Below, in pieces: positions 1 through 6,702 of a stretch of DNA of 14,742 nucleotides. This DNA is from JAGVSR01 sp046074825. GTDB taxonomy: Bacteria > Pseudomonadota > Alphaproteobacteria > Rhizobiales > Hyphomicrobiaceae. The position numbers were made by a program, and so were the translations under genes. Below the pieces are notes generated by a model, which worked only from the letters and a program-made list of their open reading frames with translations, ran no database searches and was not told where the DNA came from. Numbering within the stretch: position 1 is the first letter of the stretch; each line of letters starts with the position of its first letter. The stretch lies in contig JBJTOZ010000110.1 in the NCBI GenBank assembly GCA_046074825.1, positions 1 through 14,742 on the forward strand, read 5' to 3'.

Positions 1-596
1 GCCATGAGCCCACTCGCTACGTCGGGGGAAAGAGAAAAAAAAAGGGAAATTAGCTCGCTACAACCTGCGAAGGTAGCAAGAAGAAGCCCGAATGTTGAAA
101 AAACGGATATAAAAAAAGAGATGGCGCGCACAGATCGGCCAAAACGCAAACCGAGAAATTCTGGTATGGTTTTGGCCTCAGAGGAACATGCCTCGGAACC
201 AAAAAGACAACTGAAGATTATCAATCCGCCAACAAGAGACATAGAAGGGAGAAGGGCATCAAACCCATTTTGAAAGAGTAAACCTGTCGAGAAAAAGGCT
301 ATACACCCCCCAAAGAGGCTCGCCAACGCGAGACCAGTGGGTAGTGACGACATCATAGATGAAATAGTCAATTGGTCGATTTCTTTGCGAACCCGTTCCT
401 TCCCTAAAACGCCCCAATAAAAAAGTAAGAGGAAACAAGGAGCAAGAATGGCTACGAAATAAAACCCAAAAGAACTTGCACCCCCTAAGATAAAATTAAG
501 GGGGGCGACAATAAAAGGAACGGCAACAAAAATCCCTACAGTGAGACTTAATACAAGTATTCTCCATCTTCTTTCTTGAGTTTGGGGAAAGGGCAT
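1..596 (-). CDS. Sodium:solute symporter-like membrane protein with DUF4212-like N-terminus (partial, 3' end outside window)
   Basis: An open frame of 198 codons begins at ATG 596-594 and runs off the left edge. An AGGA lies 8 bases before this ATG; another ATG at 600-598 is in a frame that soon stops. Residues 1-75 resemble the two-helix DUF4212 small subunit of SSS-type transporters: an RR-rich start, a hydrophobic segment at about 13-32 ending in APLNFI, then SSFGFYF and a second hydrophobic segment at about 43-64. Residues 83-198 resemble the early part of the SSS large subunit: GLLFQNGFDAL (105-115), a VGG-containing helix, then TIPEFLGLRFGRS (143-155), the counterpart of the usual TvPdFLg-RFg. 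The usual first large-subunit helix and the AADWMSAASF segment are missing or unrecognisable. It follows the broken copper-chaperone gene by 10 bases, probably in one operon. The substrate is unknown. The family call rests on motif memory, and early decay is possible because the part outside the window cannot be seen. Confidence 0.55.
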   Translation of the reverse strand, partial: MPFPQTQERRWRILVLSLTVGIFVAVPFIVAPLNFILGGASSFGFYFVAILAPCFLLLFYWGVLGKERVRKEIDQLTISSMMSSLPTGLALASLFGGCIAFFSTGLLFQNGFDALLPSMSLVGGLIIFSCLFGSEACSSEAKTIPEFLGLRFGRSVRAISFFISVFSTFGLLLATFAGCSELISLFFSLSPDVASGLM

Positions 597-606
597 GCAT
601 GGTTTC

Positions 607-1091
607 CTAATTTTTTTCTTTATGAGCTTTCCCTTGAGAGCCTATCGCCTCTATAGTTGCTTCAACTTTCATAGTGCACGCTTTTTTAAACTGAAAGATA
701 AGGGGAAGTTTTCCTCCTTCCTTCAATTGTTCTTTTAAATCGAATAACATGAGATGAAGACCTGAAGGTTCAAAGATGATTTTTTTCCTCCCCAAAGGAA
801 GCTTTTCAAATTTGGCGCATCATAAGAATGCCGTCCTTTTCAGTGTGAGTGTATTTCAACTTTGGCTGCAAAAGGGCTAGTGACCCAAGGCAGTATATCG
901 AGGCTTCCTTTTCTGACTGTGACCTGAAGATAAGCAACCCCCAATTTCGAGCCCTAAGGCGTTTCCCTCGCCCATGCTTGGCTTAGAGTGATGCCACCCT
1001 GTTCGTACTGCTGGGCCAAGACCTCTGCATAAGGAGGTAAAGCAAAAAGCATTTTAAAAAAAAGGAACCGAATTAAAAAAAGGTTTTGCAT
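607..1091 (-). pseudogene. PCu(A)C-family periplasmic copper chaperone, broken by one stop and two frameshifts
   Basis: Joining the frames gives a recognisable PCu(A)C (DUF461) protein, a family that delivers periplasmic Cu(I) to cytochrome oxidase. It starts at ATG 1091-1089, with GGGGAG upstream and a hydrophobic signal-like N-terminus (MQNLFLIRFLFFKMLFALPP). The sequence continues ITLSQAWARETP, then an in-frame TAG (956-954), then GSKLGVAYLQV and SPFAAKVEIH. A frameshift near 842 leads to EKDGILMMRQ, and a second near 808-810 leads to EKLPLGRK, PSGLHLMLFDLK and FQFKKA, ending at TAG 609-607. The Cu-ligand signature H-x10-M-x21-H-x-M is visible, but the spacing is one residue short at each frameshift. 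That fits two separate 2-base losses. Three lesions in about 160 codons make a sequencing artefact unlikely. The gene lies just upstream of the symporter-like gene. Confidence 0.8.
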
Positions 1092-1347
1092 GTTTGAAGC
1101 TCCCCGATCGACAATCTCTATGAGCTGAAAAAACGAAGGTTTAATGTTTACGACTTCTTATAATACTAGTTAAGCGTTTTTTCTTTCTTCCGGAGACGAT
1201 AGTATTATGTTTTTTGTTCATGAATTTGCTTTATTTTTTTTTCGCAAGGTTTTAGCGTGCTAATTTAAGATTAACGTGTTGACCGTCTAAAGAGATAAAA
1301 CAACAAGTGAAACAATCTAGTCTCAATTAACCATCGCCAGGCCCGTC

Positions 1348-2571
1348 GTGTCCGAACGTATTCTTCTTATCATAGGGGGCGGGATTGCTGCCTACAAAAG
1401 CCTTGACCTTATACGACGTTTAAAGGAAAGAGAGCATGAAGTCCGTGTTGTTTTAACGCGAGCTGCTTTAGAATTTGTGACCCCCCTTTCTGCAGGAGCA
1501 TTAAGCAACGACCGCATTTTTGTTGATTTATTTGATCTCAAAGATGAACAAGAAATTGGCCACATTCGTTTGTCGCGAGAAGCGAGCCTTATTGTTGTGG
1601 CTCCCGCAACCGCAGATCTTCTTGCAAAAATGGCAGGGGGACATGCCAATGACTTGGCAACAGCTGTTCTTCTTGCGACCAACACACCTGTCCTCGTTGC
1701 CCCCGCCATGAATCCAAAAATGTGGTACCATCCCGCTACGCAACGTAATGTGGCACAGCTTAAAGCGGATGGGATCAATTTTATTGGCCCCAACGTCGGT
1801 GAAATGGCTGAGCCTGATGAAGTGGGCGTGGGGCGCATGTCTGAACCTCTTGAAATAGCTGAGGCGGTTGATGTTTTGTTTTCACAAGGGTCTTTCCAAA
1901 AAAAAGGTAAGCTTCCTCTTTTAGGCAAGCATGTTCTTGTTACAAGTGGACCGACAAGAGAGGCCATCGATCCCGTGCGTTTTATAACCAATCATTCCTC
2001 TGGCAAACAGGGCTATGCCATTGCCGAAGTCGCCAGCCAACTTGGAGCACGCGTGACATTGATTTCTGGCCCCGTCACTCTGCCTCGCCCGAGAAATATA
2101 GAATTCATTGCCATTGAAACCGCAGAGGAGATGCTCTGGGCTGTCCGCAAAGCTCTTCCTGCCGATGTTGCGATTTTCGCTGCTGCAGTTGCAGATTGGA
2201 AGTTAAAACAGCCCTCTGATGTTAAACTCAAAAAAACGGCAAACGAAAAAACTCTTTCCTTATCTTTGACCGAGAACGAAGATATTCTTAAAAAGATTGC
2301 GACTTCCAATACATTCCGTCCCCCCCTCGTGATTGGGTTTGCTGCCGAAACAGACGACCTCATTCAAAATGCGCAAAGAAAGCGGAAAGACAAAGGTGCT
2401 GATTGGATTGTAGCAAATGATGTGTCTCATGGGACAGAGACATTTGGTGGAGACCACAATACGGTTCATCTCATTACATCAGAGGAAATCGAAAGTTGGC
2501 CAAAAGCCTCCAAGAAAGAGGTAGCAGAGCGGCTCCTCACAAAGGCTGCGCAATTTCTGAAGACTGTTTAA
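1348..2571 (+). CDS. coaBC: Bifunctional phosphopantothenoylcysteine decarboxylase / phosphopantothenate-cysteine ligase
   Basis: Catalyses two steps of coenzyme A synthesis in the cytoplasm: CTP-dependent joining of 4'-phosphopantothenate to cysteine (CoaB) and FMN-dependent decarboxylation to 4'-phosphopantetheine (CoaC). The 407-residue length is normal for the fusion. The CoaC half (about 1-180) has the flavin loop GGGIAAYKS, the catalytic His72 in EIGHIRL, the PAMN motif at 119-122 and the flap GVGRMSEP. The flap position that is Cys in E. coli (QACGD) is Glu155 here (GEMAEPDE). The CoaB half (about 193-407) has TSGPTREAIDPVRFITNHSSGK with Asn215, AAAVADW at 278-284, the KLKK lysines at 293-296 and GFAAET. 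The GTG start has only a weak AGG before it, but no better start lies upstream in view. dut follows after 15 bases, a common coaBC-dut pairing, so the two are probably cotranscribed. Confidence 0.95.
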   Translation: MSERILLIIGGGIAAYKSLDLIRRLKEREHEVRVVLTRAALEFVTPLSAGALSNDRIFVDLFDLKDEQEIGHIRLSREASLIVVAPATADLLAKMAGGHANDLATAVLLATNTPVLVAPAMNPKMWYHPATQRNVAQLKADGINFIGPNVGEMAEPDEVGVGRMSEPLEIAEAVDVLFSQGSFQKKGKLPLLGKHVLVTSGPTREAIDPVRFITNHSSGKQGYAIAEVASQLGARVTLISGPVTLPRPRNIEFIAIETAEEMLWAVRKALPADVAIFAAAVADWKLKQPSDVKLKKTANEKTLSLSLTENEDILKKIATSNTFRPPLVIGFAAETDDLIQNAQRKRKDKGADWIVANDVSHGTETFGGDHNTVHLITSEEIESWPKASKKEVAERLLTKAAQFLKTV

Positions 2572-2586
2572 TTGAGAGCGCGCGAA

Positions 2587-3105
2587 ATGATTTCTAAAAA
2601 AATTCAAAAAATAAAAATTTCTGTAAAAGTTCTTGAGCATGCTAAAACCTTACCCCTGCCACACACACAGTCGGATGGGGCTGCAGGTCTTGATTTGCTT
2701 GCTGCTGTGGCCGAAACAGAGCCGCTTGTTTTAAGAAAAGGAGAGCGCGCATTGATACCAACGGGATTGATGTTGGAGCTTCCCCTTGGAACAGAAGCTC
2801 AAATACGGCCGCGTTCTGGCTTGGCCTTAAAGCACGGCGTGACTGTTCTTAATAGTCCTGGAACGATTGACAGCGATTATCGAGGCGAGGTTAAAGTTCT
2901 CCTGATGAACCATGGAGACACAGACTATGTTGTCCAACGGGGGGACCGCATTGCTCAAATGGTGGTCTCCCACCATGCGCCTGCTGTGTTGATCGAGGCA
3001 AAAGTTTTAAGCAGCACCGCTCGTGGGGCAGGCGGTTTTGGATCCACAAAAATACGCAGCAAACCAAAAAAAACGCGGCCTGTTAAGACAGAAAAGCGAA
3101 GATAA
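2587..3105 (+). CDS. dut: Deoxyuridine 5'-triphosphate nucleotidohydrolase (dUTPase)
   Basis: Hydrolyses dUTP to dUMP and pyrophosphate, keeping uracil out of DNA and feeding thymidylate synthesis; the family is a homotrimer. All five dUTPase motifs are present in order: I, AAGLDLL (32-38); II, RPRSGLALKHG (74-84); III, GTIDSDYRGEV (92-102) with the catalytic Asp95 and the sugar-discriminating Tyr98; IV, RGDRIAQM (118-125); V, RGAGGFGST (146-154), the mobile arm over the active site. Motif I has Leu where Tyr is commoner. I chose ATG 2587 because GAGAG precedes it; a TTG at 2572 directly after the coaBC stop is also possible. The 172-residue protein is longer than the usual 150 or so because of a Lys/Arg-rich tail after motif V (about 155-172), probably unstructured. 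It is the second gene of the coaBC-dut operon. Confidence 0.93.
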   Translation: MISKKIQKIKISVKVLEHAKTLPLPHTQSDGAAGLDLLAAVAETEPLVLRKGERALIPTGLMLELPLGTEAQIRPRSGLALKHGVTVLNSPGTIDSDYRGEVKVLLMNHGDTDYVVQRGDRIAQMVVSHHAPAVLIEAKVLSSTARGAGGFGSTKIRSKPKKTRPVKTEKRR

Positions 3106-3222
3106 GACGCTCTTACTTTGAATGTGCGAAATAAGAAGGGCTTGATGAGCTTACTTTTTTAAAGCGCAAGCTATTCTTATGGGCATAGAATGGATAGAAA
3201 GAAAAAATATAATGATCTCTTC

Positions 3223-3251
3223 TTGCAGGTTTTCCAAAATGCGGTTTATGT
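3223..3251 (+). promoter_or_regulatory. Candidate sigma-70 promoter for cysK
   Basis: TTGCAG at 3223-3228 and TTATGT at 3246-3251 are separated by 17 bases, about 50 bases before the cysK start. The match is moderate and was found by eye in an AT-rich spacer, so it could be chance. I saw no convincing terminator for the coaBC-dut transcript in 3106-3222. Confidence 0.3.
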
Positions 3252-3303
3252 GCTCTTTATAAAAACTTAAATAACTTTCCTCATCTGGAGTTTAAAGGAA
3301 ATT

Positions 3304-4308
3304 ATGACAGAAGGGTTTCCCATTAAGACATTGAAGACCACCAAGACGTGGGGACGTGGTCGCATCTACGATGATATTACGCAAACCATCGGACACACCC
3401 CTCTCGTTCGCCTCAGCAAGATTGCAAGGGAGGCAGGAACGCGTGCCGACATTCTAATGAAACTGGAATTTTTTAATCCTCTTTCCAGCGTCAAGGATCG
3501 TATTGGCGTTTCTATGATTGATGTGTTGGAGAGTGAAGGTAAGATCACGCCTGGCAAAAGTGTGCTTGTGGAGCCCACCTCTGGAAACACAGGAATAGGA
3601 CTAGCCTTTGTGGCAGCCTCGCGTGGTTATAAACTGATCCTTGTCATGCCTGAATCCATGTCCATTGAGAGAAGAAAAATCCTAGCGCATCTTGGAGCTG
3701 AGCTTGAACTCACTCCTGCAGCGAATGGAATGCCCGGCGCGATTTCTCGAGCAAACGAAATTCTGACCAACACCCCTCATGCTGTGCAGCCCAGTCAATT
3801 TGAAAATCCTGCAAACCCTGCCGTGCACGAGCAAACAACCGCAGAAGAAATATGGAACGACACCAAAGGAAATCTTGATGTTCTTGTGATCGGTGTAGGC
3901 ACAGGAGGAACATTGACAGGATGCGGACGCGCTCTGAAGGCCCGCAAACCCACTCTGAAAGTTATTGCTGTTGAACCAACAGGAAGTCCTATCCTGTCAG
4001 GAGGAAATCGTGGCCCTCATAAGATTCAAGGAATTGGGGCAGGCTTTGTTCCTAAGGTCCTTGATAAATCGCTCATTGATGAGGTTATTACAATCTCGAA
4101 TGATCAAGCCTTTGAGACTTCAAGACATCTCTCCAAGACTGAAGGGATTCCAGGCGGGATTTCAACAGGAGCGAATTTAGCTGCGGCGATTTCAGTTGCA
4201 AGCCGAGAAAATATGACAGGAAAAACCGTTGTGACCTTTGCTCCTTCCTGTGCTGAGCGCTACTACACGAGCGAACTTTTTTTAGAACAGGGACCTCCTA
4301 AACCTTGA
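3304..4308 (+). CDS. cysK: Cysteine synthase (O-acetylserine sulfhydrylase), PLP-dependent
   Basis: Makes L-cysteine from O-acetylserine and sulfide, using pyridoxal phosphate. The fold-type II hallmarks are all present: Schiff-base Lys64 in NPLSSVKDRIG, the substrate loop PTSGNTGIG (91-99) with Asn95, the phosphate-binding loop GTGGTLTG (199-206), the SGG--GPHKIQGIGAGF segment (232-248) and a C-terminal GGISTGAN at 284-291. Families usually read GISSGA there, so Thr288 is a conservative swap. The end SCAERYYTSELF matches the usual GERYLST-LF. The ATG at 3304 has a strong AAAGGAA just upstream. This start gives about 18 residues before the usual family start (RIYDDITQTIGHTPLV). The 334-residue length is slightly long for that reason. 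It appears to be transcribed alone. Cystathionine beta-synthase is less likely because no C-terminal CBS region is present. Confidence 0.92.
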   Translation: MTEGFPIKTLKTTKTWGRGRIYDDITQTIGHTPLVRLSKIAREAGTRADILMKLEFFNPLSSVKDRIGVSMIDVLESEGKITPGKSVLVEPTSGNTGIGLAFVAASRGYKLILVMPESMSIERRKILAHLGAELELTPAANGMPGAISRANEILTNTPHAVQPSQFENPANPAVHEQTTAEEIWNDTKGNLDVLVIGVGTGGTLTGCGRALKARKPTLKVIAVEPTGSPILSGGNRGPHKIQGIGAGFVPKVLDKSLIDEVITISNDQAFETSRHLSKTEGIPGGISTGANLAAAISVASRENMTGKTVVTFAPSCAERYYTSELFLEQGPPKP

Positions 4309-4338
4309 AAGAGAAAAACTTAAAATAGTTTCTTAAAG

Positions 4339-4368
4339 TGAAACCTAACGCTACTTAGTGTGGTTTCA
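4339..4368 (+). terminator. Hairpin downstream of cysK, possible weak terminator
   Basis: A perfect 7-base inverted repeat, TGAAACC (4339-4345) and GGTTTCA (4362-4368), encloses a further 4-pair stem (CGCT/AGTG). It lies 30 bases after the cysK stop. A T6 run follows only at 4385-4390, so the structure is not a textbook intrinsic terminator. Confidence 0.3.
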
Positions 4369-4437
4369 AGAGGTGCTTGTAAAGTTTTTTATCCTTATCT
4401 AAGCCTGCCCGTTTTGCATTGAGGAATAAAGTTCTTG

Positions 4438-4457
4438 AGTGAGAGCCCCTACTCACT
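4438..4457. repeat. Short inverted repeat upstream of the MoeB-like gene
   Basis: AGTGAG (4438-4443) and CTCACT (4452-4457) form a 6-pair hairpin with an 8-base loop, about 50 bases before the next start codon. It could be an operator, a transcript-end structure or chance. Confidence 0.25.
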
Positions 4458-4505
4458 TTAATCTTTCGACAGGCCTTGCCTTTTTAGAAGGCGGCAAACA
4501 TACGA

Positions 4506-5423
4506 ATGACCAGATCTAATAAAAAAACTATAACGGCCCCAGACATCCCAACGAATGAAATGAAATCAGTCAAATTTACTTCCGATGAAATTGAACGTTA
4601 CAAACGCCATTTTGTTCTGAAAGAGATTGGCGGACAGGGTCAGCAGCTTATTAAAGCAGCACGCGTTTTAGTGATAGGAGCAGGTGGACTGGGATCTCCT
4701 GTCCTTTTATATCTTGCCGCTGCAGGAGTTGGGTGTCTTGGGATCATCGATGACGATGAAGTTTCACGAGACAATCTGCAACGTCAAATTATTCATGAGA
4801 CTTCGCAAGTTGGCATTGCAAAAGTAGAAAGTGCAAAGGCCACTATTCAGCGCTTGAACCCGCATGTGCGTGTGGAAACATATGCAGAAAGATTTAATGC
4901 CACCAACGCGCTTCACATTTTAGATAAGTATGACATCATCGTAGATGGTTCGGACAATTTTCAAACACGCTATTTGATTTCTGATGCGTGTTACTTTGCA
5001 AAAAAGCCCCTTGTTTTTGCAGCAGTAGGGGCCTTTGACGGCTACATCACTGTCTTCCAACCTAACAAAAAACGTGAGGATGGCACACCCTACCCGAGCT
5101 ATCGCTGTTTGTTTCCCGAACCTCCTCCTGAAGGCCTTGTCGAAAATTGTGCTGAAGTGGGCATTCTGGGTGCAGTAGTTGGCGTTCTTGGAACTCTTCA
5201 AGCAGTTGAAGTTTTAAAGTTGATTACAGGAGCAGGACAGACACTGACAGGGTCCTTATTGATGTTTGATGCGAAAGAAGCCCGTTTTGAGAAGGTCAAA
5301 ATCGCATGGGATCCTGAAAATATTTTATCAGGTGAGACGCCTTTGATTAGGGACCTCACGATCCATAAAAGCAAAAAATCTACTTATACTGCATGCGCAG
5401 CTAAAAAAGGGGAAGATCTTTAA
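4506..5423 (+). CDS. moeB: MoeB/ThiF/HesA-family E1-like sulfur-carrier adenylyltransferase
   Basis: Family members use ATP to adenylate the C-terminal Gly-Gly of MoaD- or ThiS-type sulfur carrier proteins. Visible elements are the nucleotide loop GAGGLGSP (58-65), the IDDD acidic segment (81-84), DNLQRQIIH with the arginine finger (89-97), KVESAK with the conserved Lys106, VDGSDNF (147-152), then YRCLFPEPPPEG and NCAEVGILGAVVGVLGTLQA. Of the four zinc cysteines usual in MoeB, the first pair is SYRC (only Cys201 kept) and the C-terminal CxxC is missing; the tail ends TYTACAAKK. The zinc site is therefore absent or altered. No clear ribosome site precedes ATG 4506, and ATG 4560 is an alternative that would remove a polar 18-residue leader. 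The molybdenum gene mog lies about 7 kb away, which mildly favours MoeB, but thiamine or other carrier roles are possible. The symbol is provisional. Confidence 0.75.
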   Translation: MTRSNKKTITAPDIPTNEMKSVKFTSDEIERYKRHFVLKEIGGQGQQLIKAARVLVIGAGGLGSPVLLYLAAAGVGCLGIIDDDEVSRDNLQRQIIHETSQVGIAKVESAKATIQRLNPHVRVETYAERFNATNALHILDKYDIIVDGSDNFQTRYLISDACYFAKKPLVFAAVGAFDGYITVFQPNKKREDGTPYPSYRCLFPEPPPEGLVENCAEVGILGAVVGVLGTLQAVEVLKLITGAGQTLTGSLLMFDAKEARFEKVKIAWDPENILSGETPLIRDLTIHKSKKSTYTACAAKKGEDL

Positions 5424-5455
5424 TGAATTTCTAGAAGAAAAAAGCAAAGAGGCTC

Positions 5456-6208
5456 TTAGTCGTGATCAATCTCGGTTAGTCGAACGAGACGTGGCAGGTC
5501 AAGAATGGTAAGAACTCTATTGCCCTGAAGACCTATAATTTTTTGAGCTTTTAAATTTGAAATCTGACGACTGACTGTTTCAATTGTTAAACCGAGAAAA
5601 TCAGCAATTTCGGCTCTTGAAAGAGGAAGGGTAAAGCTTGGCTGAGAAGGATTAACGGCTCCCTTACACCCCACCATTTCCATTCTTTTTGAAACCATAA
5701 GTAAAAAACTTGCAATCTTCTCTGTTGCGCTTTTGCGCCCCAAAAGAAGCATCCATTCACGCGAGGCATCAAGTTCATCAAGAGTATTTTGAAAAAGACG
5801 GTGCTCGAAGCCTTCAAATTCTTTCACCAATCTCTCAAATTGAGCTTTATTGTAGGTGCACAAATGAACTTCCGTGACGGCTTCGGCATTGTAAGGACTT
5901 TCCGTTCTAAAAGGACGGCCAAGGAAGTCTGAAGGAAACTGCAGCCCAACAATTTGTTGCCGTCCATCTGCAAGATTTTTTGTGAGTTTGACGACCCCAG
6001 AAATGATATTGGCAAAGAAATTCATTTCTGAGTGATCGGAGAGGATCATCTGACCTGGCGGCAGAAACTTATGGTGGGCAATCTCATTGAGACGGAAAAC
6101 TTCAGCCTGCGACAGGGCTCCGCAAGCGGCTTTATGGCGAACACCACAAGTATCACACCGAAGTGCGCGATCATTCGTGGCAAGATCAAAAGTGTTTTGA
6201 GTAGCCAT
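5456..6208 (-). CDS. fnrL: FNR/FnrL-type oxygen-sensing transcriptional regulator (Crp/Fnr family)
   Basis: A 250-residue regulator expected to switch genes in response to oxygen loss. The N-terminus carries Cys18, Cys21 and Cys29 (CDTCGVRHKAAC), and Cys117 lies in VHLCTYNK. These four fit the ligands of an oxygen-labile [4Fe-4S] cluster; the x2, x7 spacing is the alphaproteobacterial FnrL pattern. A cyclic-nucleotide-binding-like beta barrel follows (about 40-125, with DGRQQIVGLQFPSDFLG), then a dimer helix containing ELDASREWMLLLGRKSATEK. The helix-turn-helix at 197-216 contains IETVSRQ with Glu210, Ser213 and Arg214, the residues that read TTGAT half-sites in FNR. I chose ATG 6208 because AAGGG lies just before it; in-frame GTG codons at 6214 and 6223 are weaker. 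The gene is convergent with the moeB-like gene. A perfect FNR box lies about 470 bases upstream. FixK is less likely because the cysteines are kept. Confidence 0.9.
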   Translation of the reverse strand: MATQNTFDLATNDRALRCDTCGVRHKAACGALSQAEVFRLNEIAHHKFLPPGQMILSDHSEMNFFANIISGVVKLTKNLADGRQQIVGLQFPSDFLGRPFRTESPYNAEAVTEVHLCTYNKAQFERLVKEFEGFEHRLFQNTLDELDASREWMLLLGRKSATEKIASFLLMVSKRMEMVGCKGAVNPSQPSFTLPLSRAEIADFLGLTIETVSRQISNLKAQKIIGLQGNRVLTILDLPRLVRLTEIDHD

Positions 6209-6549
6209 GAGCACCCTTAACACAATAAAAAGATAAGACTACTGTTTTTGTTTTAATGATCCCCTGTATCAATATCATTTTGTATTATCTCTTTAATTTC
6301 GTATTTTTATTTTTTGTCTCTCGTTCGTCTCTTCGCACACATCTCAAATGATAAGATTGGCACACTCTATTTTTTTAGAACTGTGCTATACTTTTATTTC
6401 TGTCCATATGTTTTTGTATATTTTACCGTATCTTTTTTTTTACAATAAGCATTTTTAACAATGCATTTGAGACAAATATTTTTATAATCCTTAGTCTAGA
6501 ACTGGTCGTTAACGGAGGATGTATACGTTTTAAAAACTCTTTCTAGCCA

Positions 6550-6614
6550 CCTCTCTAAGGACTTCTCTCAACACTACTTTAGTGAGCATAGTTAAGAGAG
6601 AGACTTAAGAGAGG
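6550..6614 (+). ncRNA. Large nested palindrome, candidate structured RNA element
   Basis: CCTCTCTAAG (6550-6559) pairs with CTTAAGAGAGG (6604-6614), with one bulged base. Inside it, TCTCTCAA (6564-6571) pairs with TTAAGAGA (6592-6599) with one mismatch. At the tip CACTA (6572-6576) pairs with TAGTG (6580-6584). Together these would form a long rod. The right arm also contains a near-tandem duplication of TTAAGAGAG followed by GAC. The strand is uncertain because a palindrome folds either way; plus is given because a lone TATAAT lies upstream at 6483-6488 and a terminator-like hairpin lies downstream at 6621-6640. An RNA gene, a 5' leader of the FNR gene or a protein-binding site are all possible. 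Confidence 0.35.
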
Positions 6615-6660
6615 ACTAAAATGTCTTATGAATTAGACATCCTATTTTTGATCATAGTCC
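6613..6660. repeat. Outer inverted repeat around the 6621-6640 hairpin
   Basis: GGACTA (6613-6618) and TAGTCC (6655-6660) are perfect inverted copies enclosing the 6621-6640 hairpin. The left arm shares its first two bases with the end of the 65-base palindrome, so the two structures may compete. Confidence 0.3.
6621..6649 (+). terminator. Hairpin plus T-run, terminator-like on the plus strand
   Basis: ATGTCT (6621-6626) and AGACAT (6635-6640) form a perfect 6-pair stem with an 8-base loop, followed by CC, TA and a T5 run (6645-6649). The stem is AT-rich and therefore weak for a terminator. Confidence 0.3.
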
Positions 6661-6669
6661 ATCACATAT

Positions 6670-6683
6670 TTGATTTCAATCAA
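6670..6683. promoter_or_regulatory. Perfect FNR box (TTGAT-N4-ATCAA)
   Basis: TTGATTTCAATCAA matches the FNR/FnrL consensus at all ten fixed positions. It sits between the 3' end of the HAD gene and the spacer leading to the FNR gene, about 470 bases before the FNR start. By eye it is the only full match in the window, and the FNR protein encoded here has the residues that recognise TTGAT. No -10 element stands at the ideal class II distance on either strand; TATGAT and CATAAG occur on the minus strand at other distances. Its target is unproven. Confidence 0.55.
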
Positions 6684-6702
6684 ACTTTTATTAACAAAGG
6701 GT

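Larger units (their letters stand above)
6209..6702. other. Long AT-rich intergenic region upstream of the FNR gene, with no protein gene
   Basis: This 494-base spacer has no convincing coding frame on either strand. Its first part (6224-6480) is very AT-rich with many T runs and should hold the FNR-gene promoter, though no good -35/-10 pair stands out. The second part (6483-6690) holds a lone TATAAT (6483-6488), several nested inverted repeats and a perfect FNR box, each listed separately. A frame starting at ATG 6621 has a GAGAGGA before it, but it lies inside a hairpin and then runs antisense through the HAD gene. Confidence 0.6.

Noticed and set aside
4..273. Plus-strand 89-codon frame at the left edge
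   Set aside because: It is antisense to the symporter frame, which has membrane segments, a ribosome site and family motifs; the plus-strand protein is low-complexity and charged.
800..850. Programmed +1 frameshifting at two in-frame TGA codons, both followed by AAAAG, in the copper chaperone gene
   Set aside because: The copper motif spacing is one residue short at each site, which fits 2-base deletions, and a separate in-frame TAG is also present.
1159..1307. Promoter boxes for coaBC (TATAAT at 1159-1164, TTGACC at 1279-1284)
   Set aside because: Neither has a good partner box at 16-18 bases, so no promoter is claimed.
1392..1991. 199-codon minus-strand frame inside coaBC
   Set aside because: Mirror frame of a well-supported gene; it has no recognisable motifs and a biased Ser/Arg/Thr composition.
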